Notes: generated from the sequence alone by a model not told the origin. Positions 8,794-19,010 are shown, counted from the first letter of the stretch. The stretch: DNA of 64,000 nucleotides from Caldilineaceae bacterium (GCA_019637695.1 JAHBVG010000015.1:34651-98650); one strand, 5' to 3'. Translations and numbers: made by a program.

Positions 8794-11700
8794 TGAATGC
8801 GCACAATCTCGTCATAGAGCAGATCGCGCCACTTGCGACCTTCCAGCCATTCGCTGCCAGGGCAGGTGGTGCGGTTGTCGGGGAACTCGCGATGGCCCCA
8901 AATGTGTTGCAGAGGAACATGTAGATCTTGCATCAGCCACGCCACCAGATGGGCGCCTGCACTCAGTTGTTCGGGCGTGGGCACACTGCCATTCATAAAG
9001 CTCCCGGCAAAGACAATGCCCACCGAATACTCGTTGTGACCAGCGGTGTGATATGCGACCCGTTCCAGCGGTTGTGTGCGCAGGATAGTGCCATCGGCGC
9101 GCACAAAGTAATGGTAGCCGATCCCCGGCCAGGGACGCTTGTTACGGCTAGGGTCCTCGCTGATGTGCAGATCGGCGATCCGTTCTGGGCCCACATGTGG
9201 AGGAACCGCCGTGTGATGGATGGCAATGTGGGTGATCATGCTGCGGCGCCGTTCATCGTAGCGCAGCGTAGGATGCTGGGGCAGTTGGCCCACCACATCC
9301 ACCACAGTGGGTTGGATCAGCATCTGCACCCGGTTCGGCTCGGCGCGCAACGCCTCGATCTCCTGGCGCAGACGCGCATTTTCGGCGCGCAACCCGGTTA
9401 CCTCTTGGTGAAAAATGTCGTTCTCATATTCCAACTGGCGGACGCGCCCCTCGATCTCAGCGGACGGATTCTGCTGGGGCGCGTCGGGCTGCCGCTCAGG
9501 CGCGATCTGTACCTCTTGCAGCAGCAGATCCTTCCAGCGTCGCCCACGCAGCCACTGTTCCCCTGGCGAACGATGGGGGATCAACTCGCTGACACCCCTG
9601 ACCTCTGCCGTCGAAAGCTGAGGATACTGGGTGAAGAGCCAGGCAATTAGCCTGCCGCCCGCTTCGATCTGCGCTGGACTCGGCGGGAAATCGTCGAAGC
9701 TGCCGGCGAAGGCGATGTTGATGGCGTGGGCGATGTATGGTTTTTCCCCGTCCACCACTTGCAGCAGCGGCTGGGTCTGGTAGATCGCGCCATTCTCGGC
9801 AACGTAGAACTGATAGAGGATGCCGGGCAACCCGCGCTCACGGAAGCCGCGCGTAATCACGTCGATGGGCACATCCGCGGCGACGCCCGTATGGTTCACC
9901 ACGATCAGGTGGATATCCTCAGGGCTACGGCTGTAGAACATCAGCGGATCGCGCGGCAACTGCGCGGTGATATCCTGGATTGGCGGCCTGGCAACCGAGG
10001 GCGGCGCCAATTGCGGCGCAACGGCAACGCCATTCCCCGATGTGGGCAGTTGAGGACGCGGGATACGCGCTTGCACCGCCTCACGCAGCAGCCGACGCCA
10101 GTTGGGACCTTCGCTAAAGGTAGCGCCAGGACTCAACGTTGGGATCAGTTCACCCAGGCCCACAATTTGATCGACGCCGATTTTGGGGAACTTCTGGAGC
10201 AGCCAGGCGCAGAGATCGGCGGTGGCGTTGATCTGCTCGTAGGACGGCGTCACCTCGTTGAACTCACCCTCCAGCGCGATGTTGATGCCAGCCACAGCCC
10301 ATTCGGCGTCGGTGACAGCATCCTCAATGGCGCTTACCTGAAGGATTTCACCACTCTGAGCGATGACGAAATTGTAGGCAATGCCAGGGTAGCCCGCGTC
10401 GATGTGCGCCTGGGCGAGGACGGGCAGCGGCAGGATCGGCGGCGCGCCCGTATGGCTGAGTACAAGGTAGCGCAAGTGTTCCAAGGAACGTCTGAGGTAG
10501 CGCTGATGACCTGTGGGCAGCCCTTCCGCCGCCTGGAAAATTTCTGGTTCGGGGGGCGGATCATATGTGGCATCGTCAGCCGCGTAGCTGGTCGTAACCT
10601 CGCTGTATGATGGCGCGGCTGGCGTTGGCAGGCTCCATGATGGCGTGCGTTCCGCTTCAGCAACCCGGCTCCGGCTGGGCGTGTCCACAGGTCGAGGCTG
10701 GGATGGGGTGGGCAGCACCGTCATCCAGCGGATCAAGGTGTCAGATTGCTGATCCTGAAACCAGGTCACGCCTTCATGGAGCAGATCCAACACCATTGTA
10801 TAATTCCCCGGCTCTTTGGGGAGTTGGACCTGCGCGCTGATCGTCACATGTTGCTCGGGCGGCACATCGTGGGGCAGCGGAGAAAGCACCTGCTCTTCGG
10901 GGGATAGCGCCACTGCGACCTGATTTTGGTAGAAATGATACCCAAGCCGCACCGGTTGTGGACCCTCCTGGGGCCAGGTGAGCGCGCCTAAGTTATGGAC
11001 TGTCACCGGGAAGATGATGGTCTGGCCGGCGTAGAGGGTTTGGGGGAGCCGCGCCTCCATCCAATGCGCCCGGTAGCGAGGACCTGGCGGCAGGGGCGCT
11101 TCCTCTTGGGCGGCTGTTTCTCTCTCTTCGGGCAGGGTCTTGGTCGCGCTTTGCCAACGGTAGGGGTAACGCAACGCCTGTACAAAATCGCGGATCACGC
11201 CCGGTTTGCCCTCAATGTGCCAGTAGTCGATCATGGGCCAGCGGTGCAGGATCAACGCGCGGATCTTCTGGTTGCCCGGTTCAATATTCCAGCGATGGAT
11301 TTCGGCGTAGGCTTCTTGGATCCACCCGGTGTTGCTATCTTCCCACGGCTGAGACTGATTGGCCTCGGTAATATAGATCGGCATATGGCGCAGGTTGGAG
11401 GGGATGGCATACATAAAATCCCGATAGACCTGAAAGTGAGAAGCGTGCTGCGGAAAGGCGTCCACCGGGCTGTCATCGAGGATCAAGGCGGGATCGGCGC
11501 CGTGGGTGTAGGCGTGCAGGGTAATGCCGTCGCACTCGTTGGGGCCGATCAACATGAGGATGTCTTGGAAATATTTGATCCAATCGCCGTGGGGGTTGCC
11601 GGGGTAGACTGTATGCGTATTCCACGGGCAGACGGCGCCGATCAACACCCGATCCTCGGTATGGTCCGGCGCCAGGTGAATGGCGTTGCGGCAGAGACGA

Positions 11701-12209
11701 TAGCAGCGCGCGTAGCGGTCGGGTGTAATCGGTTCGCCGGCGTCGACAAAGAGCGAAGTCTCTTCGTGGTTAATGTCCGCCAAATCGGGGTACAAAGCAT
11801 TGTGGCGTTGCGCCAATCCGCGCAGAAAGGGATCGCCCTCATCGACAGGGCGCACAAGGCCGCGCACGCCAGGACGCTCGACAGCGTAGTTCATTTCGTT
11901 GCCAATGATCCAGAGGTGGCAGCCGCGGCTGGCAGCGACGAAATTGGCGCAGCGGCGGGCGAAATTTCCATATTCGCTGGTGACGGGCAGCGTACCGTGC
12001 GGATAGTAACCGTGGTTCAGCCGCACGATCACCGTCAACCCCTGCTCGCTGAAGGCGGAATAATCCTTACCGCTGCGATCATTGGGGTCGTGACCAATGG
12101 CCTCGCTGAAGAGAATCCAGCCGGGGCGACCCGCCTCCAGCATATAGAGTTCCCCACCGGCTTCTTGAACACCAAAAATCATCTCGGCGTCGAACCGCGT
12201 CTGGGCCAT
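8778..12209 (-). CDS. GH-like domain, Ig-like domain and three PGRP/amidase domains
   Basis: This 1143-residue multidomain protein has at least five parts. Residues 1-360 resemble a clan GH-A TIM barrel, with IIGNEMN (Glu105) and IYITEANQ (Glu282) in the positions of acid/base and nucleophile. Residues 385-500 look like an Ig-type beta-sandwich. Three amidase_2/PGRP-like domains follow at about 578-712, 763-900 and 990-1135, with a coiled coil at 918-960. Only the last keeps the zinc-ligand pattern IAIHHT, VAYHTAGHN and TTCPG; the first two retain a single His and lack the Cys. No signal peptide is seen. I start at MAQTRF because a GGAGGGTC site lies just upstream. The role in wall turnover is inferred. 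Confidence 0.82.
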   Translation of the reverse strand: MAQTRFDAEMIFGVQEAGGELYMLEAGRPGWILFSEAIGHDPNDRSGKDYSAFSEQGLTVIVRLNHGYYPHGTLPVTSEYGNFARRCANFVAASRGCHLWIIGNEMNYAVERPGVRGLVRPVDEGDPFLRGLAQRHNALYPDLADINHEETSLFVDAGEPITPDRYARCYRLCRNAIHLAPDHTEDRVLIGAVCPWNTHTVYPGNPHGDWIKYFQDILMLIGPNECDGITLHAYTHGADPALILDDSPVDAFPQHASHFQVYRDFMYAIPSNLRHMPIYITEANQSQPWEDSNTGWIQEAYAEIHRWNIEPGNQKIRALILHRWPMIDYWHIEGKPGVIRDFVQALRYPYRWQSATKTLPEERETAAQEEAPLPPGPRYRAHWMEARLPQTLYAGQTIIFPVTVHNLGALTWPQEGPQPVRLGYHFYQNQVAVALSPEEQVLSPLPHDVPPEQHVTISAQVQLPKEPGNYTMVLDLLHEGVTWFQDQQSDTLIRWMTVLPTPSQPRPVDTPSRSRVAEAERTPSWSLPTPAAPSYSEVTTSYAADDATYDPPPEPEIFQAAEGLPTGHQRYLRRSLEHLRYLVLSHTGAPPILPLPVLAQAHIDAGYPGIAYNFVIAQSGEILQVSAIEDAVTDAEWAVAGINIALEGEFNEVTPSYEQINATADLCAWLLQKFPKIGVDQIVGLGELIPTLSPGATFSEGPNWRRLLREAVQARIPRPQLPTSGNGVAVAPQLAPPSVARPPIQDITAQLPRDPLMFYSRSPEDIHLIVVNHTGVAADVPIDVITRGFRERGLPGILYQFYVAENGAIYQTQPLLQVVDGEKPYIAHAINIAFAGSFDDFPPSPAQIEAGGRLIAWLFTQYPQLSTAEVRGVSELIPHRSPGEQWLRGRRWKDLLLQEVQIAPERQPDAPQQNPSAEIEGRVRQLEYENDIFHQEVTGLRAENARLRQEIEALRAEPNRVQMLIQPTVVDVVGQLPQHPTLRYDERRRSMITHIAIHHTAVPPHVGPERIADLHISEDPSRNKRPWPGIGYHYFVRADGTILRTQPLERVAYHTAGHNEYSVGIVFAGSFMNGSVPTPEQLSAGAHLVAWLMQDLHVPLQHIWGHREFPDNRTTCPGSEWLEGRKWRDLLYDEIVRIQRGER

Positions 12210-12223
12210 AGACCCTCCGGGAA

Positions 12224-12303
12224 AAGAATAATGATGAAAGAATAAAGAATGTGGAATGAGGATCTTGCCCCATTTCACATTCTTTATTCTTTATTCTTTC
12301 CTT
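12224..12303. repeat. AT-rich inverted repeat, AAAGAATAAAGAATG type
   Basis: AAAGAATAAAGAATGTGGAA on the left is mirrored by TTCACATTCTTTATTCTTTA on the right. Similar AT-rich palindromes occur at about 26946-27039 and 43440-43498. Confidence 0.75.
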
Positions 12304-12304
12304 T

Positions 12305-13189
12305 TTACCAGAAGCCGTCATCCTCGTTGAAGCCTGCTTCTTCAACAATGTGCGAGACGGTTTCGATGATGCGATTGTGGATGGTGGCGTTGCTGGCGAT
12401 GACGCCGTTGTGGGCGCGCACATCGCGCTTGTTGTATTCGAGGCGATTGCCCCAGCAATCGGTGATCTCGCCGCCAGCGGCGCGCAACACAGCTTCGGGC
12501 GCGCAGATATCCCACTCTTTGCAGCCAGGGCTGGGGTGGATGTAGATGTCGGCGAGTTGACGGGCAATCTGCCCAACCTTCAGCCCTACGCTGCCTGTGC
12601 GCCGTTCGCTGGTAATGCGCAGCGAGCGACGGATATCGTCCACAATCTGTTTGCGGTGGCTGCGGCTACTCACCAGCACCATCTGGCGCAATTCCCTGCG
12701 GTCGCTGACGCGGATCGGGATCTTCTCATTTTCCTCATACAAAAAAGCCCCCTGGCCTACGATGCCGGTGTAGAGCAATCCACCGTCGGGTTGATGTAGC
12801 ACCCCCAGCACCGGACGCCCACCAATCGCCAGCCCGATCATAATCGAGAATTCGCCGTTGCGGGCGATGAACTCCTTAGTCCCATCCAGCGGATCGATGA
12901 TCCAGACCCGTTCTTTCTCCAGGCGCGATAGATCGTCTTGGGATTCTTCGGAAAGAATGCCATCGTCGGGGAAGGCAGCGTGGATGCGCGAAACAATGTG
13001 CTGATTGGCCGAGCGATCCGCCTCAGTGACAGGTTCATCCGGCGATTTATATTCCACCTCAGATGAACCTACATAGAATGTATTGACTATGGTTCCAGCC
13101 TCGCGGGCTACTTTCATGACAAGCGCTAGTTCCGCTTGAAGATCGTAGGTGGGCATTCCCCTGTTCTGAATTGTCTCTTGCTGGGACAT
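12305..13189 (-). CDS. Inositol monophosphatase superfamily protein, CysQ-like
   Basis: The protein is a 294-residue member of the lithium-sensitive phosphatase superfamily, closest in style to 3'(2'),5'-bisphosphate nucleotidase (CysQ), which removes phosphoadenosine phosphate formed in sulfur metabolism. Metal-binding motifs are visible in order: GILSEES, then [10 protein letters not shown], then [17 protein letters not shown] near the C-terminus. It could instead be an inositol or other sugar phosphatase, since these are hard to separate by eye. It precedes the GH-like/PGRP gene on the same strand, separated by an AT-rich palindrome, so co-transcription is uncertain. Confidence 0.85.
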   Translation of the reverse strand: MSQQETIQNRGMPTYDLQAELALVMKVAREAGTIVNTFYVGSSEVEYKSPDEPVTEADRSANQHIVSRIHAAFPDDGILSEESQDDLSRLEKERVWIIDPLDGTKEFIARNGEFSIMIGLAIGGRPVLGVLHQPDGGLLYTGIVGQGAFLYEENEKIPIRVSDRRELRQMVLVSSRSHRKQIVDDIRRSLRITSERRTGSVGLKVGQIARQLADIYIHPSPGCKEWDICAPEAVLRAAGGEITDCWGNRLEYNKRDVRAHNGVIASNATIHNRIIETVSHIVEEAGFNEDDGFW

Positions 13190-13205
13190 GATGTGCTCCT
13201 TATTT

Positions 13206-13340
13206 GGGTGTATTCAGAATGGGTTGATGATTCGTAAGGGTTTGGGTGAACGGCAGACGAGCAACGGCTTACGCAGACGAATTTGGTGAGTCGTCCACCC
13301 AAACCCCTACCCAGACCGCCAACTCATTTTGAACACACCC
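13206..13340. mobile_element. MITE-like palindromic element, copy A
   Basis: Imperfect terminal inverted repeats of about 45 bases start GGGTGTATTCAGAATGGGTT and end in the complement of GGGTGTGTTCAAAATGAGTT; both inner ends reach TTTGGGTG. No coding capacity is present. Related copies lie at 29511-29640 (opposite orientation) and 37649-37769. It occupies much of the 303-base gap between the CysQ-like and UvrD-like genes; the rest of that gap shows nothing recognisable. Confidence 0.75.
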
Positions 13341-13492
13341 TCCTTATTTAACCACCCGAGGCAGTTCACAGGGAACCACCATCAACTGCCATCAACTCCT
13401 GATTTTCATTGAATTGCGCACCTGCTCCAATCGATGGGGACAAGCGCAGTGCATTCTAGCATAGGAGAAATAAAAGGCAAATCACCCCAGCG

Positions 13493-15754
13493 CTATCGTA
13501 TCCCAATCGGATCTTGTTGCGCCTGCACCAGCACACGGTTGAGGAGATTGAGCAGCGGCCCGCGCTGTTCCATGCCGCTTTCGCCGTAGTCGCTCATGCC
13601 CAGGTAGATCCCCTGGCGCGTGCGGCGGATCAGCCCGAGCATCAGGCGGCGCAATGTCTCCTGGCGTTGCTGATATTCGTGGAAGTCGCTCCAGAGCGCG
13701 CCGGCCGGCCATTGTCGCGAGAGGACGTGGGGATGGGTGAGGGGTTGGTAGAGCCGCTCCCACCAGCCGCCGGCGCCGATGTCGAGCCAGAATTGAATGT
13801 CCACGGCACGGTTGCGCATGAGGAAGGTGTAAGCCGGCGCGATGAAAACAACCTCTTCGTCCTCTTGCCAGCCGGGGACGTAGAGCGCACCCAGCGCGCC
13901 GCTTTCGATCAGCGCCAAATAGACGCGGCCAATCCCCACGGCGCGCTTTTGTGGATCGTCGTCGTCGCTCTCTTCAATAGCCCAGCGAAAGTTGCGCGCC
14001 GATTCCACCAGTTGATTGGTCACCCGCGCCGCGTCTACATTTTGGTGAAAGCCAAATCCGGGCTGGCTCAACACCTCGCCAAAGATGCGGGCAAAGAATT
14101 GATCCAGCGGCGTGAAAGTCGTCTCGGTCTGGTAATTCTCGATCCAGCGGCGCAGCCGTTCGTACTGCTCACCAGCGCGGAAGGTGATGCGGTTTTGTAC
14201 GGGCGTTTTCAACGAGGGGAAGGGCGCCAGCGTCCCCGCGTTTTGGCCGCGGATGCCGTAGGCCACGCGCCCTAACAGCGTTGCCCGCACAGGGTCGAGA
14301 TCCTCAATGGCGACGCCCAGGGTCAGCGTGACATCACTGGGCTGTGGGTAGCGCTGCCATGTCGGGTGGGCCAGCGCCGCCAGCGTGAGCAGGGCACGCG
14401 CTGCGGGTTCGGCGTTGAGGGCGCGGCTGGGCCGGTGAGTGGTGGATGGGATACCGCGCGCCGACAGGCGAGTTTGCAGGCTAAAGCGCAGCGCGTCGCT
14501 GACAAACGGGGCAAGGATGGCGATCGCGCCGGGGGCGACGCCACGGTCGCGCACAAGCCGTTCGACCTCATCCACCGTCCACTCGATCATCTGCGGGTAA
14601 AAGCGGTGGGTCCGGTAAACCAACGGCAGCGGCGTGAGGATCGCATCCTTGCGCCCGTTTTGCGTTCCATTGGCATAACCTGTTTCGTTTGCCGTCACCT
14701 GTGGCAGGATATTCGCCTGGGGCTTTAGCCCTTCGATAGCCTGGGGCTTTAGCCCCAGGTCCCCGTCCGAATTCAAATCGCCCTGTGCGGTGCGCCGTCC
14801 GCGTACGGCTTTGTCCACCAGGCGCACCATCCGATCCAGCGAGCGCGGCATGAGATGGCTCTCGCCCAAGCGCAGTTGCAGATCGCAGATCCCGGCCAGA
14901 TCCGCTGCGCCCTCTGGATTGGCGCCCAAAAAGACACGATAGCCGGCGTCCTCATCTACAACGATCAGCGCGCTCTCCAAATGTGGGATCCAACGGCGCG
15001 CCAGCGATTGAGCGGCGTGGGTGTCCTCTTCGGCGTTGTCCATGACCAAGTGGCGCTGCGAGCGGAAGAGATGGGTGCGGCTCCAATCGTTGGTGAGGAC
15101 CTGACTTTCAAAGAGTTCGATCCAGAGGCTGAAGTCAACCAGCGAGTCGCGCAGACAGAGTTCGCGGAATTGGCGGCTGATCCGTTTGGCCGTCTGCAAC
15201 ACGTTGAGCCGCGCCGCCATCTCCTGCCCTTGGGGAACGGCCAATTCGAGACGCTGATACGTTTCCTCAATGGAAAAGCCAAGCAGCGCGGCCTTGTTCA
15301 GATTGTCGAGGACCTGGCTCACCACACGGCTGGGTTCCACGCGGATGGCGTCAAACTCAGCCTGCTCAAAGGCAGCATTCACAAATTGTTCCATGTGGTA
15401 CTGCGCCGTCTCCAGGTTGAGGAAGGTCGGTTCCTGGCGCGGATCGGCGAAGCCAGCCTTCTCAGCCAGCAGCGGCCAATAGAGTTCCACAGCGGCGCGG
15501 GCAAGACCGGCAAAGGTCGTCACCCGCACCGGTGGACCGGGGGGCACGTCGGCGGCGCGCAACGCCTCGTAATATGGACGCGCCAGCGTGCGTTGCGGCG
15601 TTAGCACCAAAATATCATCGCCGCGCACCCGCTCCTGGCGCAGCAGCCACTTGATCCGCTCGACGGCCAGCGTCGTCTTGCCGCTGCCAAAAGGGCCGGT
15701 CAAATAGAGTCGGTTGCGGGCTAGGAGGAGATCTGCATGCATCTGTTTATCCAT
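13493..15754 (-). CDS. UvrD/AddB-like P-loop ATPase (putative helicase)
   Basis: The 753-residue protein starts with a Walker A site, LTGPFGSGKTTLAVERI (about residues 18-34), followed by DDILVLTPQRTLARPYYEAL, the layout of superfamily 1 UvrD/Rep/AddB helicases. A degenerate Walker B-like segment MDNAEEDTHAAQSLAR and IVVDEDAG follow. The last motifs, including an FPQV-type arginine motif, are hard to recognise, so unwinding activity is uncertain. I chose the ATG at 15754 because it overlaps the PIN toxin gene by eight bases, which suggests co-transcription. A repeat-derived stretch containing LGLKPQ and GLKPQA lies near 14720-14765. It may take part in repair or recombination; no dedicated partner is nearby. 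Confidence 0.7.
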   Translation of the reverse strand: MDKQMHADLLLARNRLYLTGPFGSGKTTLAVERIKWLLRQERVRGDDILVLTPQRTLARPYYEALRAADVPPGPPVRVTTFAGLARAAVELYWPLLAEKAGFADPRQEPTFLNLETAQYHMEQFVNAAFEQAEFDAIRVEPSRVVSQVLDNLNKAALLGFSIEETYQRLELAVPQGQEMAARLNVLQTAKRISRQFRELCLRDSLVDFSLWIELFESQVLTNDWSRTHLFRSQRHLVMDNAEEDTHAAQSLARRWIPHLESALIVVDEDAGYRVFLGANPEGAADLAGICDLQLRLGESHLMPRSLDRMVRLVDKAVRGRRTAQGDLNSDGDLGLKPQAIEGLKPQANILPQVTANETGYANGTQNGRKDAILTPLPLVYRTHRFYPQMIEWTVDEVERLVRDRGVAPGAIAILAPFVSDALRFSLQTRLSARGIPSTTHRPSRALNAEPAARALLTLAALAHPTWQRYPQPSDVTLTLGVAIEDLDPVRATLLGRVAYGIRGQNAGTLAPFPSLKTPVQNRITFRAGEQYERLRRWIENYQTETTFTPLDQFFARIFGEVLSQPGFGFHQNVDAARVTNQLVESARNFRWAIEESDDDDPQKRAVGIGRVYLALIESGALGALYVPGWQEDEEVVFIAPAYTFLMRNRAVDIQFWLDIGAGGWWERLYQPLTHPHVLSRQWPAGALWSDFHEYQQRQETLRRLMLGLIRRTRQGIYLGMSDYGESGMEQRGPLLNLLNRVLVQAQQDPIGIR
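14719..14762. repeat. CCTGGGGCTTTAGCCCCAGG palindromes inside the UvrD-like gene
   Basis: Two tandem copies of a palindrome (GCCTGGGGCTTTAGCCC, then the complete CCTGGGGCTTTAGCCCCAGG) sit inside the coding frame and add the repeated peptide LKPQA. The surrounding residues are low-complexity, so the insertion probably lies in a surface loop. Confidence 0.8.
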
Positions 15755-16184
15755 CTTCAGTATCGACCGTGTTGATCCAGGTGAACAAAGGAGACATTTG
15801 TTTGTACAAACGTCGGTCGAGGGTCCATAGCTCTGCATCAAACTTCTCGGCTACAGCCAAATAGTGGGCATCGTAGGTTGCTGCGAGCATATAGTTGTCA
15901 GCCAACAGAAGCGCCCGTGCATGGATCTCTTCACTGCCGTAGAGTTGGATCGGAAAGCTCAGGGCGAGTCTTAACGCTTGCTGTATTGCCTCCGCCGAGA
16001 GACTCCTCTGTCTTTGATATTGATAGATTCCGTTGACAGTTTCATAAAACAGAAGTGTAGGAGCGACTAGCAGTCGCCGTTCGCGTTGCCACTGTCGCCA
16101 TAGGGATCGTAGTCGCTGTGTATTGGGGTTTACCAGGAATTGAACTAGAAAGCTGGCATCAATACAGATCGGAGAATTGCTCAT
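15747..16184 (-). CDS. PIN domain protein, VapC-like toxin
   Basis: The chosen 145-residue product starts MSNSPICIDASFLVQFLV, where Asp9 is the first acidic residue of a PIN nuclease. Later acidic positions occur in YETVNGI, DNYMLAATYDAHYLAVAE and LDRRLY, the expected spread. VapC-type toxins cleave RNA and are neutralised by a co-encoded antitoxin, and the gene directly upstream is a Phd/YefM-type antitoxin whose end overlaps this start by 26 bases. The end overlaps the UvrD-like gene by eight bases. The ATG at 16184 was chosen as the one giving the standard PIN N-terminus. Confidence 0.85.
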   Translation of the reverse strand: MSNSPICIDASFLVQFLVNPNTQRLRSLWRQWQRERRLLVAPTLLFYETVNGIYQYQRQRSLSAEAIQQALRLALSFPIQLYGSEEIHARALLLADNYMLAATYDAHYLAVAEKFDAELWTLDRRLYKQMSPLFTWINTVDTEDG

Positions 16185-16464
16185 TGCGCCCCTCTCTGGC
16201 TTCCCGAATGACCTCGGCAGCATGGCGAATGCGCTGATCTCCCAATTCAACCCGAATCTGCGCATGGAGTTCATCGAGTTGGGCTTCCCACTCTCCACTT
16301 TGATGCTGTTGCGCAGCCATCCGTTGATACTCCTCAATTGCCAGCATCACCATCTGCGGTTTGCCGTTCTTCTCCACCAGGATCGGCTGTTTGTGTTCCA
16401 CCACTTCGTTCATCAACTCGCCAAAATGAATGCGCGCTTCTGTTGCGCTGACAGTACGGGTCAT
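16159..16464 (-). CDS. Phd/YefM-type antitoxin
   Basis: From the ATG at 16464 the protein has 101 residues and begins MTRTVSATEARIHFGELMNE, the signature of Phd/YefM antitoxins, followed by PILVEKNGKPQMVMLAIEEY. The N-terminal half binds operator DNA and the C-terminal helix normally wraps around the toxin. A strong GGAGGGA ribosome site precedes the start. It overlaps the PIN gene, forming a toxin-antitoxin pair. Phd-type antitoxins are more usually paired with Doc or RelE toxins, but Phd-PIN pairs are known. Confidence 0.88.
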   Translation of the reverse strand: MTRTVSATEARIHFGELMNEVVEHKQPILVEKNGKPQMVMLAIEEYQRMAAQQHQSGEWEAQLDELHAQIRVELGDQRIRHAAEVIREAREGRNEQFSDLY

Positions 16465-16572
16465 GGTTCCCTCCCTGATTTTGATCAACAGGTTGATCAA
16501 TTCGCTTCCTCAATTCTAGCGGGATCGGTGGCGATGTCAATTCAGATCGCACATGGGCTTTGAGTGTTCCTA

Positions 16573-16581
16573 TGCTACAAT
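16573..16581 (+). promoter_or_regulatory. Candidate extended -10 promoter for the class V aminotransferase
   Basis: TGCTACAAT is an extended -10 element about 100 bases before the aminotransferase start, within the divergent region shared with the antitoxin gene. A good -35 box is not evident. Confidence 0.4.
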
Positions 16582-16587
16582 CGAAAA

Positions 16588-16668
16588 AAGGGATTGTTGA
16601 TTGGTGACTGGGGATTGGATTTGCCTCTGCCCAGTCCCCAGTCACCAGTCCCCAATCCCTAACTCACA
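16588..16668. repeat. Heptad G-tract inverted repeat
   Basis: GGGATTGTTGATTGGTGACT and GGGGATTGG on the left are mirrored by CCCAGTCCCCAGTCACCAGT and CCCAATCCC on the right. It would fold in the 5' leader of the aminotransferase mRNA. Confidence 0.8.
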
Positions 16669-16683
16669 CAGGAGACCAACCTC

Positions 16684-17763
<1,080 letters not shown>

Positions 17764-17774
17764 TCAGACCTTCC

Positions 17775-17842
17775 TTTGTAAACACGGATTGAAAGGAACA
17801 TAGACTGTGCGATCCGTGTTCTTTCAGATCCGTGTTTACAAA
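17775..17842. repeat. TTTGTAAACACGGAT inverted repeat
   Basis: TTTGTAAACACGGATTGAAAG on the left pairs with CTTTCAGATCCGTGTTTACA on the right. A related, longer palindrome with the arm TTGTAAACACAGAT lies at 53147-53329. It sits between the convergent aminotransferase and PAP2 genes, where a hairpin could help end transcription. Confidence 0.85.
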
Positions 17843-17847
17843 AATAG

Positions 17848-18888
17848 CTATCTCCCCTTTGCGTCTTTGCCTCTTTGCCTCTTTGCATTGAATTTTTCGT
17901 CCTTTAACCAATAGCGCCGGGCGAGGCGATCCGTAATTGCGGCCAGAGTGACGCCAATGGCCGAGCCGGTAATCACGTCAAAGGGATAGTGCGCGCCGAG
18001 GTAGATGCGAGAATAAGCCACCAGCGTGGCAATCGGGTAGACGATGGGCCGCAGCCAGGGGATATACTTTGCCGTGATGTACGCGCCGCCGAATGCCGCC
18101 GACGCATGTCCTGACGGGAATGACCAGTTGCCCGGCTTCTTACCCACGATGATGGCGCGCACAATATCGATAAAGGGACGCCGACGGCGGAAGTACATCT
18201 TAATGGGACCTTCTACGACCAATGCCGCGGCAATCGTGGGCAGTGATATTCGTTTTAGCAATGCCCATGTTTGCTGAGGACGGAAAGGGAAAGCCAGCGC
18301 CACGAAGATCATGTAGATCCACCCGCCGGTGAAGATGGCCGAAAGGCGACTGAAGAAGCTATCGATCCTTTTGGTGCGCGGCGTGTAGACATTGATCAGC
18401 ACGAAAAGTCGCGTGTCGATCTTGGCGGCCAGGCTGATCCCCGGGTGGCGCAGGACAGCGTCGAGCAGATAGCGTCGTGGGCGCGCCAACTTCTCTGGGT
18501 GACCTTGCAGTTCGGGGTTGGTCACCTCTTGAATCGCCTCGGCGATGGCTTCGTAGGGTTCGCCTTCCAGGGTAGCCGCTTCTCTGGCCGCCGCTTCAAT
18601 GACTGCCATCGCCTCATCCACATCACCGGACGCGCTATCGCAAGCCGCTTTGATAACGTCAGCGGCCATCTTAACCTGATCAGGCGCGGGCGCGTCCTTG
18701 TCTACGTCTACATCAACATCATCAGCCGTTTTCTCGGCTGTTTCCTTGAGCAACTCATCGACAAGCGCCAGCGCCTTCTCTGGTGTGTCGATGTGGGCCA
18801 GCGCCTTTTCCAATTCCTTCTCAATCGGCTCCGCCGCAGCACGGGTCTCTTCGTCGGGTTTCTGCCAGGGTTTTTCTTCGTTGTACAT
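17848..18888 (-). CDS. PAP2-family phosphatase with acidic helical N-terminal region
   Basis: From the ATG at 18888 (AAGGAGA ribosome site upstream) the product has 346 residues. The C-terminal half is a membrane PAP2/lipid phosphatase domain with all three signatures: KMYFRRRRP, FPSGHASAAFG and SRIYLGAHYPFD. Several hydrophobic segments fit a membrane enzyme acting on lipid phosphates such as undecaprenyl or phosphatidylglycerol phosphate. The first ~165 residues are acidic and helical (DVDVDVDKDAPAP) and have no recognised domain. The extreme C-terminus (NAKRQRGKDAKGR) is encoded by a run of GCAAAGAGGC-like repeats, suggesting the original stop was lost to repeat expansion. Confidence 0.88.
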   Translation of the reverse strand: MYNEEKPWQKPDEETRAAAEPIEKELEKALAHIDTPEKALALVDELLKETAEKTADDVDVDVDKDAPAPDQVKMAADVIKAACDSASGDVDEAMAVIEAAAREAATLEGEPYEAIAEAIQEVTNPELQGHPEKLARPRRYLLDAVLRHPGISLAAKIDTRLFVLINVYTPRTKRIDSFFSRLSAIFTGGWIYMIFVALAFPFRPQQTWALLKRISLPTIAAALVVEGPIKMYFRRRRPFIDIVRAIIVGKKPGNWSFPSGHASAAFGGAYITAKYIPWLRPIVYPIATLVAYSRIYLGAHYPFDVITGSAIGVTLAAITDRLARRYWLKDEKFNAKRQRGKDAKGR

Positions 18889-18914
18889 CGTAAGTCTCCT
18901 TTTAGGAGGCGGCG

Positions 18915-19010
18915 AGCAGGGTGGCAAGTGGCAGGTTGCAGGTTTGCAAGTTACAGGTTTGCAGGTGACAATTGTTCACGCACCACCCACTACGCACTAC
19001 GCACTACCAG
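18915..19010. repeat. Short-word repeats (TTGCAGGT and CACTACG words)
   Basis: Between PAP2 and the penicillin acylase gene lie repeated words such as GCAGGTTTGCAAGTTACAGG and CACTACGCACTACGCACTAC, overlapping the last codons of the acylase gene. The same words recur near 34058-34100, 36960-37050, 41290-41340 and 55000-55030. Confidence 0.65.
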
